The position numbers and the translations under genes were made by a program. From Atrina japonica (taxonomy: Eukaryota > Mollusca > Bivalvia > Pterioida > Pinnidae), in NCBI GenBank assembly GCA_030159075.1, contig BROG01000450.1, forward strand, positions 310,001 through 374,000: a DNA stretch of 64,000 nucleotides, in the 5' to 3' direction. The notes beneath the pieces are model-generated. The model did not search any database, was not told the DNA's origin, and was given only the letters and a program-made list of their open reading frames with translations. Positions 1 to 14,200 of this stretch are shown one piece after another. Every line of letters begins with the position of its first letter. Position 1 is the first letter of the stretch.

Positions 1-594
1 ACAGGTGTACAAATTTTTGTAAATCACTTTTACTGTCTGGTAGCGATTCAAGGTACGTCCTATAGAAATGTTACCAGAGACATATATAATATCTGATGTT
101 ACTTTACTACATATGAATGATACAACTACTGGAGGTCCTGTCGCATCATCTGGTCATTTTTTTCCCTCACGTGCATGTATTACATCACTGTGTAATATAT
201 GTGACAATGCTTTATATAAATATCCTGAACATTGACACCGTGCGTATCCACGAGGTTATTCAAGTGTAGGTACAATGTTCAAGGCGAGGGGTCTGGGGCC
301 GCTGAAGGCCCCCGGCGGGTTCAGTGCAGAGCCCTGGTGGAGGACCAGGGGGCGAAGACCCCGGAAGCTCAGAGGCTATTGTGCTTTTGTCGCCACTTTT
401 TACAATACAAAAATGGACTTTTTAAAGGACGGGCATCGTTTTGAAATTAGTAAAGAGACTAGAAAATTTCAACCAATTTTGTTTGATATCTATAGCTTCT
501 TTTTCTGTACCAGACATGATACGAGTTAAAAGGAGTGTTTCTAGAAATGCAGAGGACAATTACCTTAGGTACTGCTGCATTTTGGTGTCTTTCT
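1..594. other. Window start, no gene seen
   Basis: This is AT-rich sequence without a credible coding exon. The only distinctive part is a short GC-rich patch at 275-385, listed separately. The open frames that cross the patch have no recognisable domain and no codon signature, so they are not called. Confidence 0.5.
275..385. repeat. GC-rich hairpin-rich repeat fragment
   Basis: A sharp GC-rich island in AT-rich surroundings. It holds consecutive short stems: GGGGCC-GCTGAA-GGCCCC near 295-312, and CCCTGGT-GGAGG-ACCAGGG near 331-350. The abrupt composition change and the stacked stems suggest a fragment of a dispersed element rather than host sequence. The family is not identified. Confidence 0.4.
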
Positions 595-1977
595 TTTTAG
601 CTCACCTGACTATGTCAGGGTGAGCTTTTGCAATCACTTTGCGTCCGTCGTCCGTCCGTCGTTAACTCACTTTCAAAAATCTTCTCCTCTGAAACCACTG
701 GGCCAAATTGAACCAAACTTGAAACTGAGTTAGGGTATTTGTTTCAAATTTGTTATTTTCTATGTCGCAGTAAACAACATCCGCTTGTTGCTAAAAAAAT
801 TGAACCGTAGGGGGTAAATTGCAGTTTTTGGCCAATAACTCAAAAACCATTACAGATATCAAAAATCTGAAATGGGGTAAAAGTGATCAGCTTGATTCTA
901 CCTGCCATGCAATTTTGGAAAATCAGAAAAAACTTATCTCGAAATAGCCCTTTTTTTTTGTAAAATTTTCAAAATTTTGGCATTTTTAATTTTTTATTTC
1001 AAAAAAAATGTAGCAGATAGAGGTCAAGTGTTTTGTTCAGCATATCAAGATCACCTACCCTTTTTGTAGACAATGTGTTGGAGTGCCCTTTTTTCACGAA
1101 TTTTTTCAATTTTTATGTTTTTCGTCTTCTAACTCCAAAACTATGAAAGATAGAGGTCGAATGTAAATTGATAAAATGTTTGCCATGATGTGGCACTGCA
1201 AAAACCGAGTGTTGAAAATTTAACATTTTCAAAATGGCCGACAAAAAAGGCGGGAAAATTCAAATTGTTTGATTTCAGAAATTTGGTTTCCAAAAGATAT
1301 TGATGTTGCGACTTCAAAACCGTTTGTTGAAAATTGTTCATTGACCGCCATTTTTAGCTCACTGGTTTTTGGAATCACTTTTGCGTCAACAAACATGGCC
1401 GCTATGGGCGAGGCTTTAACATGGATCCTATAGGAAAATCATCTTCTCCTCTGAAACCACTGGACACAAATTTAACCAAACTTTACAGGAATGATGTATG
1501 CAAGGTCCTTTACAAAGATGCCTGCGTCATTTTGTTCTGATCCGTCAAAAATCTGGCCACTGAACGGGGCTTAGTTTAACATTATATAGCCAAAAGAAGA
1601 CTGCACGCAAAGTTTTCACCTTATTCATTCATTCCATGAAGGTCCTGAACTTGAAGAAGAACATTGGATCCTGTGGCAAAATTACATTTTCATCTTCTCC
1701 TCTGAAAAAAGCAAATATAACCAAACTTAGAAGATGATGTATTGAAGGTCCTAAAAGATTGCTCATTTCGTTCCGATCTGTCAAAACCATGGCCGTCAGG
1801 GCTGGGCTTAGTTTTCATTGGACCCTATGCAAAATCACATGTGTTTCTCCTCTGAAAACAAGCAAATTCAACCAAACTTTTTATGTATGGGAAGGTCCTG
1901 TACAAAAATTGTTTTCGTTCCTTTTTCTCAAGCAAATAACCAGGTGAGCGATACAGGCTCTTGAGAGCCTCTTGTTT
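595..1977 (+). repeat. Dispersed mollusc-type repeat with internal modules
   Basis: The element begins with AGCTCACCTGAC...GTCAGGGTGAGC, an imperfect dyad at 599-627. It ends with GGTGAGCGATACAGG...CTCTTGAGAGCCTCTTG at 1943-1975. Between them a module around CTTCTCCTCTGAAA...AACCAAACTT recurs near 680, 1442, 1690 and 1847, and a second AGCTCACTGG start occurs near 1355. I recognise this start/end combination as a common dispersed repeat of bivalve genomes. It has no open reading frame of interest. The mobilisation mechanism cannot be told from this copy. Confidence 0.55.
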
Positions 1978-3417
1978 GTGGTATCCGAGTTACTCTTTAT
2001 TTTACTTTATTTCACCGTTTTGCTAGTTTTTGTTTGACTTCAGTAAGTCGTTTGATAAAAAACCGTGATTGCCCTTGATTTTATCTTAAAGGTTTTGTTT
2101 ACACGGACAACAAAATTTTTAAACAATAAAGTATTGGTACTAGATTTTTTTTCAATGCAGTTTTGATGGTGATGCCACGATAACATTGTCCTTGACTAGT
2201 GTTGTTGATCACTGCATGTGTGAAGTTTAACACTGTGTTAAAGTAAGACAAAAGAGAGAGCTGTATGAATCGTCATTATTTTCTTAAAAAATTGTGAATA
2301 GTGAATCAAGACTGTGCCATGTAGCTTCGCCACTGGCGCTTACAAGTTAAATTAACAATATTTCAACTCTGACAAAAATAAAGGCACGGCACTGAAGGTC
2401 GAACTTGACTGAGATAATACTAAAGCACAATTATGATACTATTAAAGGGGCATTAGCTGTGTTGTAGGGGCATTAGCTGTGTTTTTTCAACAAACATTTT
2501 GTCAATTTTTTTCTACTTTTACTACTTGTACTTGATGTACAATAACAAGTAAAAGCTATACAATACATGTACACAGGCATAAAAAGTCTAATATCCCTAT
2601 AATTTTGTGAAATTAAGGTAAGGTCCAGTGTGTTGTGCATACACATTTAATAAGGTTGAATTAATCAATCGGAAGTGAAAAAACTGCCAAACTGGGTTTT
2701 TCAAGAAATTTTCAGAAAATATATAGGAATTATAGAATTTGTATGCCTGTGTAAATATTTTTTCTGTTATTGTATATCAATCTAAGTAGTAAAAAGGAAA
2801 GAAAAACTCCAACAAAAATAACGACACGGCACTGAAATTCGAACGAGATAATGCAAATTCACAACTATGATATAAATTAAAATAAAATCTGTTGGCATTA
2901 GAGTGCTTACAAGAACAATTAACGAGTTTGTAGGCATAAGAGCGCTTACAAGAACAATTAACGGAATTTCCGGAGTTCAAAGGGCAATAACTCCAACAAA
3001 AATAACTGAAATTCGAATTCGACCGAGATAATACTAAATCACAACTAGGCTATCATATAAAAATCGTTGAGGAATGTAGGTCTATTTATACGCGCCTGCT
3101 ACACGTTACAGCGATTTATGTTTAAAAAAAGACAAACAAAACCACATTTGTGGACCCTTTTCTTGTCGTGGTCATCTGAAAACTAGTAGGTAAGAAAACA
3201 AACGCCCAAACATATAGCCTACATTTAACTCTACATTAATAAATTAAACGTAAGGGACGAACCAGCTGCTTTTCCTTTTTGAAATAAAACAGAATTTTAT
3301 GTCATGACTAGTTTTGGTGTATTGTAATTTTCCTATGAACAAAATCATTATAATTATTTATATTCTGCCTACTGTGTCTCTACCGGTAACTGTTCTGCTA
3401 CTCGGACGTCTTATTTG
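1978..3417. other. Intergenic, short diverged direct repeats
   Basis: No gene is seen. Three diverged copies of a segment reading roughly CACGGCACTGAA.TTCGAAC...GAGATAATACTAAATCACAACTA occur near 2383, 2823 and 3004, so part of this stretch arose by local duplication. The rest is featureless AT-rich DNA. Confidence 0.4.
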
Positions 3418-5144
3418 AAATTAAAATCTTAATTTTTTTTTACATAATTCGATAGAAAATTCAATTTTGAACAATATTGGCTACATTTCAAAACGAAACT
3501 AACAATAACAAGAGAGAATTTTTTACTGTTCGGTATTTAGGCATCAGATGTTTGCCGTAGATCGGCCATCTTGTTCAGCAGAAGTTTTCACTTCTGTTCG
3601 GTGTTTCTTTTCTTTTGATTTACGATCAAAGTAAGCGTTCAAAATATTTTTTTCAACAAAATATGATATATGATATATAAGTAACTAATATTATAAACAT
3701 TTTAAAGTCAAATAATGAAAATTAAGAAAGGAAATTCGTCTGTTCGGTGTTTTATTTATTACTGTTCGGTATTTTATTACCTCAAGTTTTCTAATTTTAG
3801 CAACAACAAAAAATGAAAATCTTAATTTTTTTAAATAATTCGATAGAAAATTCAATTCTGAACAATATTGGCTACATTTCGAAACGAAACTACGAATAAC
3901 AAGAGAGAATTTTTTTACTGTTCGGTATTTAGGCATCAGATGTTTGCCGTAGATCGGCCATCTTGTTCAGCAGAAGTTTTCACTATCTGTTCGGTGTTTC
4001 TTTTCTTTTGATTTACGATCAAAGTAAGCGTACAAAACATTTTTTTTCAACAAAATATGATATATTAGTTACTAATATCATATACATCTTAAAGTCATAT
4101 TATGAAAATTAAGAAAGGAAATTCGTCTGTTCGGTGTTTTATTTATTACTGTTCGGTATTTTATTACCTCAAGTTTTCTAATTTTAGCAGCAACAAAAAA
4201 TTAAAATCTTGATTTTTTTTACATAATTCGATAGAAAATTCAATTCTGAACAATATTGGCTACATTTCGAAACGAAACTACGAATAACAAGAGAGAATTT
4301 TTTACTGTTCGGTATTTAGGCATCAGATGGTTGCCGTAGATCGGCCATCTTGTTCAGCAGAAGTTTTCACTACTGTTCGGTGTTTCTTTTCTTTTGATTT
4401 ACGATCAAAGTAAGCGTACAAAACATTTTTTCAACAAAATATGATATATGATATATTAATTACTAATATCATATACATCTTAAAGTCATATTATGAAAAT
4501 TAAGAAAGGAAATTCGTCTGTTCGGTGTTTTATTTATTACTGTTCGGTATTTTATTACCTCAAGTTTTCTAATTTACCAACAACAACAAATTAAAATTTT
4601 ACTTTGTTTACATAATTCGATAGAAAAATATTGGCTACATTTCGAAACGAAACTACGAATAACAAGAGAGAATTTTTTACTGTTCGGTATTTAGGCATCA
4701 GATGTTTGCCGTAGATCGGCCATCTTGTTCAGCAGAAGTTTTCACTACTGTTCGGTGTTTCTTTTCTTTTGAATTACGATCAAAGTAAGCGTTCAAAACA
4801 TTTTTTTCAACAACCAAAATATGATATATGATATATTAGTAAACTAATATTATAAACATTTTAAAGTCAAATAATGAAAATTAAGAAAGGAAATTCGTCT
4901 GTTCGGTGTTTTATTTATTACCGTTCGGTATTTTATTACCTCAAATTTTCTAATTTTAGCAGCAAAAAAAAATTAAATCTTAATTTGTTTACATAATTCG
5001 ATAGAAAATTGAATTCTGAACAATATTGGCTACATTTCGAAACGAAACTACGAATAACAAGAGAGAATTTTTTACTGTTCGGTATTTAGGCATCAGATGT
5101 TTGCCGTAGATCGGCCATCTTGTTCAGCAGAAGTTTTCACTACT
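3418..5144 (+). repeat. 388-bp satellite array, left block
   Basis: Head-to-tail units of about 375-395 bp. The landmark GGCCATCTTGTTCAG recurs near 3567, 3957, 4345, 4718 and 5117, giving five units. Each unit contains GCATCAGATGTTTGCCGTAG, a GATTTACGATCAAAGTAAGC segment, and about four copies of CTGTTCGGTRTTT. The block stops abruptly inside a unit at CACTACTGTT, where a retrotransposon is inserted. The array resumes at 8240 at the matching point of the unit. Minus-strand open frames through the units are interrupted in most copies and are not called as genes. Confidence 0.93.
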
Positions 5145-8100
5145 GTTAGTTTAAACTTTATTTGTAAACAGAACTCATATACACATATTGCTCACAAATT
5201 ACAGTCAAAAGGATTTGGAAAACAAGCACATTTAAGTACTTATGTAACATCCATTTCCTTTGATACACATCAATAATAATTAAATAGATGATCTTGGTTG
5301 TTAATTAGCAACAGCAAATAAAGTAAAAAAAATATATCTATTAGATACAATAAAAAAGCAAGCAATTTGAATGAGATGCACATGAGAAGGGGTAGTTGTG
5401 AAGTATGCAGGAGTATATGGGGGTTGCACTGTTTACACAAAGTGAGTCGACCGCACAAAAAGGAATGGGTACAAAAAACATCATTAAATTGCTGACAATG
5501 AACAGCTCATAAGAAACATTTGTAGGCATAAGAAATACGATAATAAGTAAAACATTAAACTACAGATTTTGAGGCATAGCATGATAACAATAAATAAGAT
5601 CTGAAAAAAAAAAATACCCGTAGATTTGTGATGTAGTATTACATTTAGAATAAAAAACGAATACGGTCACTACAGTTATATATTATACATACTAATAACA
5701 ATAAATAAATGATACGAATACATTGACAGGGGGTTTATGTTGCGGTATGATAAAATTCGATAATATACAAACAAGGTTTTTTGCTATAGTATAATAACAG
5801 TAGATTGCACACTAACAGGAGTTTTGAGTTTAGATATGATTACAATAGATAATCTACAAAAAAATCAGGCAGGTGGTATATGTTATATTGTGATAACAAT
5901 ATAATGCTACATTAAAATATAATTACTGCAATTATGAGTTATAGTATGATAGATAAATATGCATATATACATTTATTTCGAAGACTAAAGTAATTTAGAA
6001 CAAATTTTTATAACGCATTAATCTACTCTAGTCCTGAAATCGTTTACTTTTAATAATAAATTTTTGAACTGCTTTAAATATTTGGATATTTTGGTTAAGT
6101 TGAAGGTTAGGATCTCCAAATAGAAGTAGTTCAGTGTTAAGATTAAAAGGTAGGGTCCATATGTATTTGTTGCGAAGTGTGATGTACAATGGACATTCTA
6201 AAAGGTAATGCTTAGAATTCTCTATTTTCCCACAATTACATAATGAACTATCAATTAATATTTTTTCGTAAATAAATGTTCTTTTAGAATACTACATTTT
6301 AGGCGTAATCTTGTGTGAAGTATTTGAGCTTTCTTGGTGCCAGTATAATATACGCAGGAGGGGATGTTATATTTCTGTTAAGGTGTGATATTTCAGATCA
6401 ACTGGAAATAGAGGGGTTTTGTTTTATTTCATCTGGCAGTTCGTTCCATAATGAAATGGAAGCTGGTAAAAAGGATTTTTTTTATAGAAAGTTGTTTTGA
6501 AATTAATTTGCATTATATTATCGGATTGTCTAGTATTATGAGAGTGACGTTCATATACTTTGGGGGGTACTAAACTATATAGATATTCTGGGGGGTGTGA
6601 GGTGCCGTGTTACCATTTTATGAAATTGTATAATTCTATGTTTTTTACGTCTTTGTTGTAAGGGTTCAATCCAGTTTCTATATATAAACAGTAGCGTCTA
6701 CTGGTCAATTTTTGTACCGCCTGTCATTATTCTTGCCGCTTCAAGATTTTATTTGCTCAATTTTTATTAATAAGTTCCAGTGGAATATTGTCCCAAACTA
6801 CATCCGCATACTCTATTATAGGTCTTATGAAGGAAAAATATAGTTTTTCGAGTGATTTTCTATCGATTATAAGTTTTAATTTTCTTAGCATATTTAATCT
6901 GTCAGTAGCTTATACAAAGTATTGAGTTTACATGATAAGACCAAGAACCATTACTTGAAAAAAAATACACCTAAATGTTTTATGTGTTTCCACTTCTTTA
7001 ATGACAGTTTGATTGAAAACAAGATCGGGGGTGATTAGTTGAGTTACGTTTGTTACTGATCAAGAGGGATTCGGTCTTAGAAGGATTAAAATCAACAAGC
7101 CACTGCTTAGACTGTTAAGAGTAAATTTTTCTTATGATATTTGAATAATCAAGATTTCGCTAGCAACAACTATATATACGGTAGTATCATAAGCAAATAA
7201 CTTAATGTTACAATTGATATCATTAACAATATCGTTTATAAAGACGAGGAATAACAAAGGCCCAAGTATTGATCCCTGTGGGACTCCGGCGTTAATATAC
7301 GCCCAGTCGGATGCTTTAGAATTAATTACAACCCTATGTCGTCTGTTATTCAAACAATCCATTATCCAGGACAAGTTTTTTCCAGTAGTAATTCCCAAAT
7401 TATGTGAAGTTTTGTGTAAAAGTCCCCGATGCCACACCCTGTCAAACGCTTTACTTATATCACAAAATACAGCTCTTACTTCTTCTTTACCCTGGTCGAG
7501 GGCTTTACCTATATCATTAGCCAAGTCTACGAGTTGATTCACCGTAGAATCTCCTGGCATAAATCCGGACTGGTTTAATTATATATAGAGTCTATTGTCA
7601 AATAAATATTTAAGGGAAGTCTTAAGTGCTTATGTATGCATTTTTCCATTACTTTACCCGGTTTATGCTAATAAGGGAGATTTGTCTATAATTTTTTATT
7701 TCATTCTTATTTCCTTTTTTGTGAATAGGAGTAATGTTTGCTTCTTTCCATATATCTGGATACTTTGAAGTATTTAGTGAAAGATTGAAAATTTTATATA
7801 GAGGATAACTTAGTAAATGAGCAGCTTCTTTTAGTAATCTTGGGTTGATCAGATCAGGTCCCGTAGCTTTACTAGTATTAAGATTAAGCAAAGTGTCTTC
7901 ATATGTGTATTTCAGTCATGAAGTTCCTATCCGGGGGATGAGGAGGGGGTAATCGGGAGGACTCATCTATCTTAGTTTGCTCAGAAAAATAGTCATTGAA
8001 TAATTTTGCCTTGTCAAGATCATCGTCGTAAATATTATCATTATGATTTAAAGGGGGGATAACTTGTCGAGATGAATTTGCATTGGTTAAAGAATTAATA

Positions 8101-8239
8101 GTTTCCACCACTGAGTGGGATTTCTGGATTCTAATAGGGTGGAGGAGATTTTGTTATAATAGCAGTGTTTCGACTTCCTAACAACCGTAATACATTTATT
8201 TCGTATTTTTCTAAATTTTGACCACGCATTCGGATTATT
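5145..8239 (-). mobile_element. Decayed non-LTR retrotransposon (Jockey/CR1-like RT)
   Basis: A minus-strand reverse-transcriptase ORF broken by stops and frameshifts. From 5' to 3', a linker region (about 8239-7900) is followed by the fragment with NTSKATGPDLINPRLLKEAA and WKEANITPIHKKGN (about 7890-7650). Next comes the RT core with AVFCDISKAFDRVWHRGLL and AGVPQGSILGPLLFLVFIND (about 7560-7130), then degenerate sequence with an EYADVVWDN motif. A C-terminal Cys/His cluster CNCGKIENSKHYLLECPLY lies near 6250-6190, and the rest down to 5145 is 3' UTR. The catalytic FADD box reads FAYD, so the copy is inactive. The endonuclease domain is absent (5' truncation). It interrupts a satellite unit, and TGTT flanks both ends as a possible short target duplication. 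Clade is inferred from motifs only. Confidence 0.88.
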
Positions 8240-11200
8240 AGATTGTTTTGTTCGGTGTTTCTTTTCTTTTGATTTACGATCAAAGTAAGCGTACAAAACA
8301 TTTTTTTTCAACAAGATATGATATATTAGTTACTAATATCATATACATCTTAAAGTCATATTATGAAAATTAAGAAAGGAAATTCGTCTGTTCGGTGTTT
8401 TATTTATTACTGTTCGGTATTTTATTACCTCAAGTTTTCTAATTTTAGCAGCAAAAAAATTAAAATCTTACTTTTTTTACATAATTCGATACAAAATTCA
8501 ATTCTGAACAATATTGGCTACATTTCGAAACGAAACTACGAATAACAAGAGAGAATTTTTTACTGTTCGGTATTTAGGCATCAGATGTTTGCCGTAGATC
8601 GGCCATCTTGTTCAGCAGAAGTTTTCACTACTGTTCGGTGTTTCTTTTCTTTTGATTTACGATCAAAGTAAGCGTACAAAACATTTTTTTTTCAACAAAA
8701 TATGATATATGAGATACTAATATCATATACATCTTAAAGTTATATTATGAAAATTAAGAAAGGAAATTCGTCTGTTCGGTGTTTTATTTATTTACTGTTC
8801 GGTAATTTTATTACCTCAAGTTTTCTAATTTTTAGCAGCAAAAAAAATTTAAAATCTTATTTTTTTTACATAATCTCGATAGAAAATTCAATTCTGAACA
8901 ATATTGGCTACATTTCGAAACGAAAACTACGAATAACAAGAGAGAATTTTTTACTGTTCGGTATTTAGGCATCAGATGTTTTGCCGTAGATCGGCCATCT
9001 TGTTCAGCAGAAGTTTTCACTACTGTTCGGTGTTTCTTTTCTTTTGATTTACGATCAAAGTAAGCGTACAAAACATTTTTTTTCAACAAAATATGATATA
9101 TTAGTTACTAATATCATATACATCTTAAAGTCATATTATGAAAATTAAGAAAGGAAATTCGTCTGTTCGGTGTTTTATTTATTACTGTTCGGTATTTTTA
9201 TTATCTCAAGTTTTCTAATTTTAGCAGCAACAAAAAATTAAAATCTTAATTTTTTTTACATAATTCGATAGAAAATTCAATTCTGAACAATATTGGCTAC
9301 ATTTCAAAACGAAACTAAGAATAACAAGAGAGAATTTTTTACTGTTCGGTATTTAGGCATCAGATGTTTGCCGTAGATCGGCCATCTTGTTCAGCAGAAG
9401 TTTTCACTACTGTTCGGTGTTTCTTTTCTTTTGATTTACGATCAAAGTAAGCGTACAATACATTTTCTTCAACAAAATATGATATATGATATATTAGTTA
9501 CTAATATTATAAACATTTTAAAGTCAAATAATGAAAATTAAGAAAGGAAATTCGTCTGTTCGGTGTTTTATTTATTACTGTTCGGTAATTTTATTACCTC
9601 AAGTTTTCTAATTTTTAAGCAACAACAAAAAATGAAAATCTTAATTTTTTTTAAATAATTCGATAGAAAATTCAATTCTGAACAACATTGGCTACATTTC
9701 GAAACGAAACTAAGAATAACAAGAGATAATTTTTTACTGTTCGGTATTTAGGCATCAGATGTTTGCCGTAGATCGGCCATCTTGTTCAGCAGAAGTTTTC
9801 ACTACTGTTCGGTGTTTCTTTTCTTTTGATTTACGATCAAAGTAAGCGTACAAAACTTTTTTTTTTCAACAAAATATGATATATTAGTTACTAATATCAT
9901 ATACATCTTAAAGTCATATTATGAAAATTAAGAAAGGAAATTCGTCTGTTCGGTATTTTATTACCTCAAGTTTTCTAATTTTAGCAACAACAAAAAATGA
10001 AAATCTTAATTTTTTTACATAATTCGATAGAAAATTCAATTCTGAACAATATTGGCTACATTTCGAAACGAAACTAAGAATAACAAGAGAAAATTTTTTA
10101 CTGTTCGGTATTTAGGCATCAGATGTTTGCCGTAGATCGGCCATCTTGTTCAGCAGAAGTTTTCACTACTGTTCGGTGTTTCTTTTCTTTTGATTTACGA
10201 TCAAAGTAAGCGTACAAAAACATTTTTTTCAACAAAATATGATATATGATATATTAGTTACTAATATTATAAACATTTTTAAAGTCAAATAATGAAAATT
10301 AAGAAAGGAAATTCGTCTGTTCGGTGTTTTTATTTATTACTGTTCGGTATTTTATTACCTCAAGTTTTTCTAATTTTAGCAGCAAAAATAAATTAAAAAT
10401 CTTAATTTTTTTTACATAATTCGATAGAAAATTCAATTCTGAACAATATTGGCTACATTTCAAAACGAAACTACGAAGAACAAGAGATAATTTTTTACTG
10501 TTCGGTATTTAGGCATCAGATGTTTGCCGTAGATCGGCCATCTTGTTCAGCAGAAGTTTTCACTACTGTTCGGTGTTTCTTTTCTTTTGATTTACGATCA
10601 AAGTAAGCGTACAAAAAACATTTTTTTCAACAAAATATGATATATGATATATTAGTTACTAATATTATAAACATTTTAAAGTCAAATAATGAAAATTAAG
10701 AAAGGAAATTCGTCTATTCGGTGTTTTATTTATTACTGTTCGGTATTTTATTACCTCAAGTTTTCTAATTTTAGCAGCAAAAATAAATTAAAATCTTATT
10801 TTTTTTACATAATTCGGTAGAAAATTCAATTCTGAACAATATTGGCTACATTTCGAAACGAAACTACGAATAACAAGAGAGATTTTTTACTGTTCGGTAT
10901 TTAGGCATCAGATGTTTGCCGTAGATCGGCCATCTTGTTCAGCAAAGTTTTCAACTACTGTTCGGTGTTTCTTTTCTTCTGATTTACGATCAAAGTAAGC
11001 GTACAAAACATTTTTTTTTAAACAAGATATGATATATTAGTTACTAATATCATATACATCTTAAAGTCATATTATGAAAATTAAGAAAGGAAATTCGTCT
11101 GTTCGGTGTTTTATTTATTACTGTTCGGTATTTTATTACCTCAAGTTTTCTAATTTTAGCAGCAACAAAAAATTAAAATCTTATTTTTTTTACATAATTC

Positions 11201-14200
11201 GATAGAAAATTCAATTCTGAACAATATTGGCTACATTTCGAAACGAAACTACGAATAACAAGAGAGAATTTTTTACTGTTCGGTATTTAGGCATCAGATG
11301 TTTGCCGTAGATCGGCCATCTTGTTCAGCAGAAGTTTTCACTACTGTTCGGTGTTTCTTTTCTTTTGATTTACGATCAAAGTAAGCGTACAAAACATTTT
11401 TTTTCAACAAAATATGATATATTAGTTACTAATATCATATACATCTTAAAGTCATATTATGAAAATTAAGAAAGGAAATTCGTCTGTTCGGTGTTTTATT
11501 TATTACTGTTCGGTATTTTATTATCTCAAGTTTTCTAATTTTAGCAGCAACAAAAAATTAAAATCTTAATTTTTTTTACATAATTCGATAGAAAATTCAA
11601 TTCTGAACAATATTGGCTACATTTCAAAACGAAACTAAGAATAACAAGAGAGAATTTTTTTTTTTACTGTTCGGTATTTAGGCATCAGATGTTTGCCGTA
11701 GATCGGCCATCTTGTTCAGCAGAAGTTTTCACTACTGTTCGGTGTTTCTTTTCTTTTGATTTACGATCAAAGTAAGCGTACAATACATTTTCTTCAACAA
11801 AATATGATATATGATATATTAGTTACTTATATTATAAACATTTTAAAGTCAAATAATGAAAATTAAGAAAGGAAATTCGTCTGTTCGGTGTTTTATTACC
11901 TCAAGTTTTCTAATTTTAGCAACAACAAAAAATGAAAATCTTAATTTTTTTAAATAATTCGATAGAAAATTCAATTCTGAACAACATTGGCTACATTTCG
12001 AAACGAAACTAAGAATAACAAGAGATAATTTTTTACTGTTCGGTATTTAGGCATCAGATGTTTGCCGTAGATCGGCCATCTTGTTCAGCAGAAGTTTTTC
12101 ACTACTGTTCGGTGTTTCTTTTCTTTTGATTTACGATCAAAGTAAGCGTACAAAACTTTTTTTTTCAACAACAAATTATGATATATTAGTTACTAATATC
12201 ATATACATCTTAAAGTCATATTATGAAAATTAAGAAAGGAAATTCGTCTGTTCGGTATTTTATTACCTCAAGTTTTCTAATTTTAGCAACAACAAAAAAT
12301 GAAAATCTTAATTTTTTTACATAATTCGATAGAAAATTCAATTCTGAACAATATTGGCTACATTTCGAAACGAAACTAAGAATAACAAGAGAGAATTTTT
12401 TACTGTTCGGTATTTAGGCATCAGAATGTTTTGCCGTTAGATCGGCCATCTTGTTCAGCAGAAGTTTTCACTACTGTTCGGGGTGTTTCTTTTCTTTTGA
12501 TTTACGATCAAAGTAAGCGTACAAAACTTTTTTTTTTCAACAAAATATGATATATTAGTTACTAATATCATATACATCTTAAAGTCATATTATGAAAATT
12601 AAGAAAGGAAATTCGTCTGTTCGGTATTTTATTACCTCAAGTTTTCTAATTTTAGCAACAACAAAAAATGAAAATCTTAATTTTTTTACATAATTCGATA
12701 GAAAATTCAATTCTGAACAATATTGGCTACATTTCGAAACGAAACTAAGAATAAACAAGAGAAAAATTTTTTACTGTTCGGTATTTAGGCATCAGATGTT
12801 TGCCGTAGATCGGCCATCTTGTTCAGCAGAAGTTTTCACTACTGTTCGGTGTTTCTTTTCTTTTGATTTACGATCAAGTAAGCGTACAAAACATTTTTTT
12901 CAACAAAATATGATATATGATATATTAGTTACTAATATTATAAACATTTTAAAGTCAAATAATGAAAATTAAGAAAGGAAATGCATCTGTTCGGTGTTTT
13001 ATTTATTACTGTTCGGTATTTTATTATCTCAAGTTTTCTAATTTTAGCAGCAAAAACTAATTAAAATCTTAATTTTTTTTTTACATAATTCGATAGAAAA
13101 TTCAATTCTGAACAATATTGGCTACATTTCGAAACGAAACTACGAATAACAAGAGAGAATTTTTTACTGTTCGGTATTTAGGCATCAGATGTTTGCCGTA
13201 GATCGGCCATCTTGTTCAGCAGAAGTTTTCACTTGTGTTCGGTGTTTCACGATCAAAGTAAGCGTACAAAACATTTTCTTCAACAAAATATGATATATGA
13301 TATATTAGTTACTAATATTATAAACATTTTAAAGTCAAATAATGAAAATTAAGAAAGGAAATTCGTCTGTTCGGTATACTGTTTTGTGTTTCAGATTTTT
13401 AAAAAAAATTCTCTTAAAATTTAACATTTTTATTTTTTTTAACGTAATTCGATATAAAATTCAATTCTGAACAATATTGGCTACATTTCGAAACGAAACT
13501 AAGAATAACAAGAGAGAATTTTTTACTGTTCGGTATGTTTGCCGTAGATCTGCCATCTTGTTCAGTAGAAGTTTTCACTACTGTTCGGTGTTTCTTTTCT
13601 TTTGATTTACGATCAAAGTAAGCGTACAAAACATTTTTTTCAACAAAATATGATATATGATATATTAGTTACTAATATTATAAACATTTTAAAGTCAAAT
13701 AATGAAAATTAAGAAAGGAAATTCGTCTGTTCGGTGTTTTATTTATTACTGTTCGGTATTTTATTACCTCTTTTTCTAATTTTAGCAGCAAAAAAAAATT
13801 AAATCTTAATTTTTTTTACATAATTCGATAGAAAATTCAATTCTGAACAATATTGGCTACATTTCGAAACGAAACTACGAATAACAAGAGATAATTTTTT
13901 ACTGTTCGGTATTTAGGCATCAGATGTTTGCCGTAGATCTGCCATCTTGTTCAGCAGAAGTTTTCACTTCTGTTCGGTGTTTCTTTTCTTTTTGATTTAC
14001 GATCAAAGTAAGCGTACAAAACATTTTTTTTCAACAAAAATATGATATATGATATATTAGTTACTAATATTATAAACATTTTAAAGTCAAAATAATGAAA
14101 ATTAAGAAAGGAATTCGTCTGTTCGGTGTTTTATTTATTACTGTTCGGTATTTTATTACCTCAAGTTTTCTAATTTTAGCAGCAATAATAAATTAAAATC

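Noticed and set aside
7132..8314. Functional host reverse-transcriptase gene.
   Set aside because: The RT core is split by stops and frameshifts, the catalytic box is altered and the 5' half is missing.
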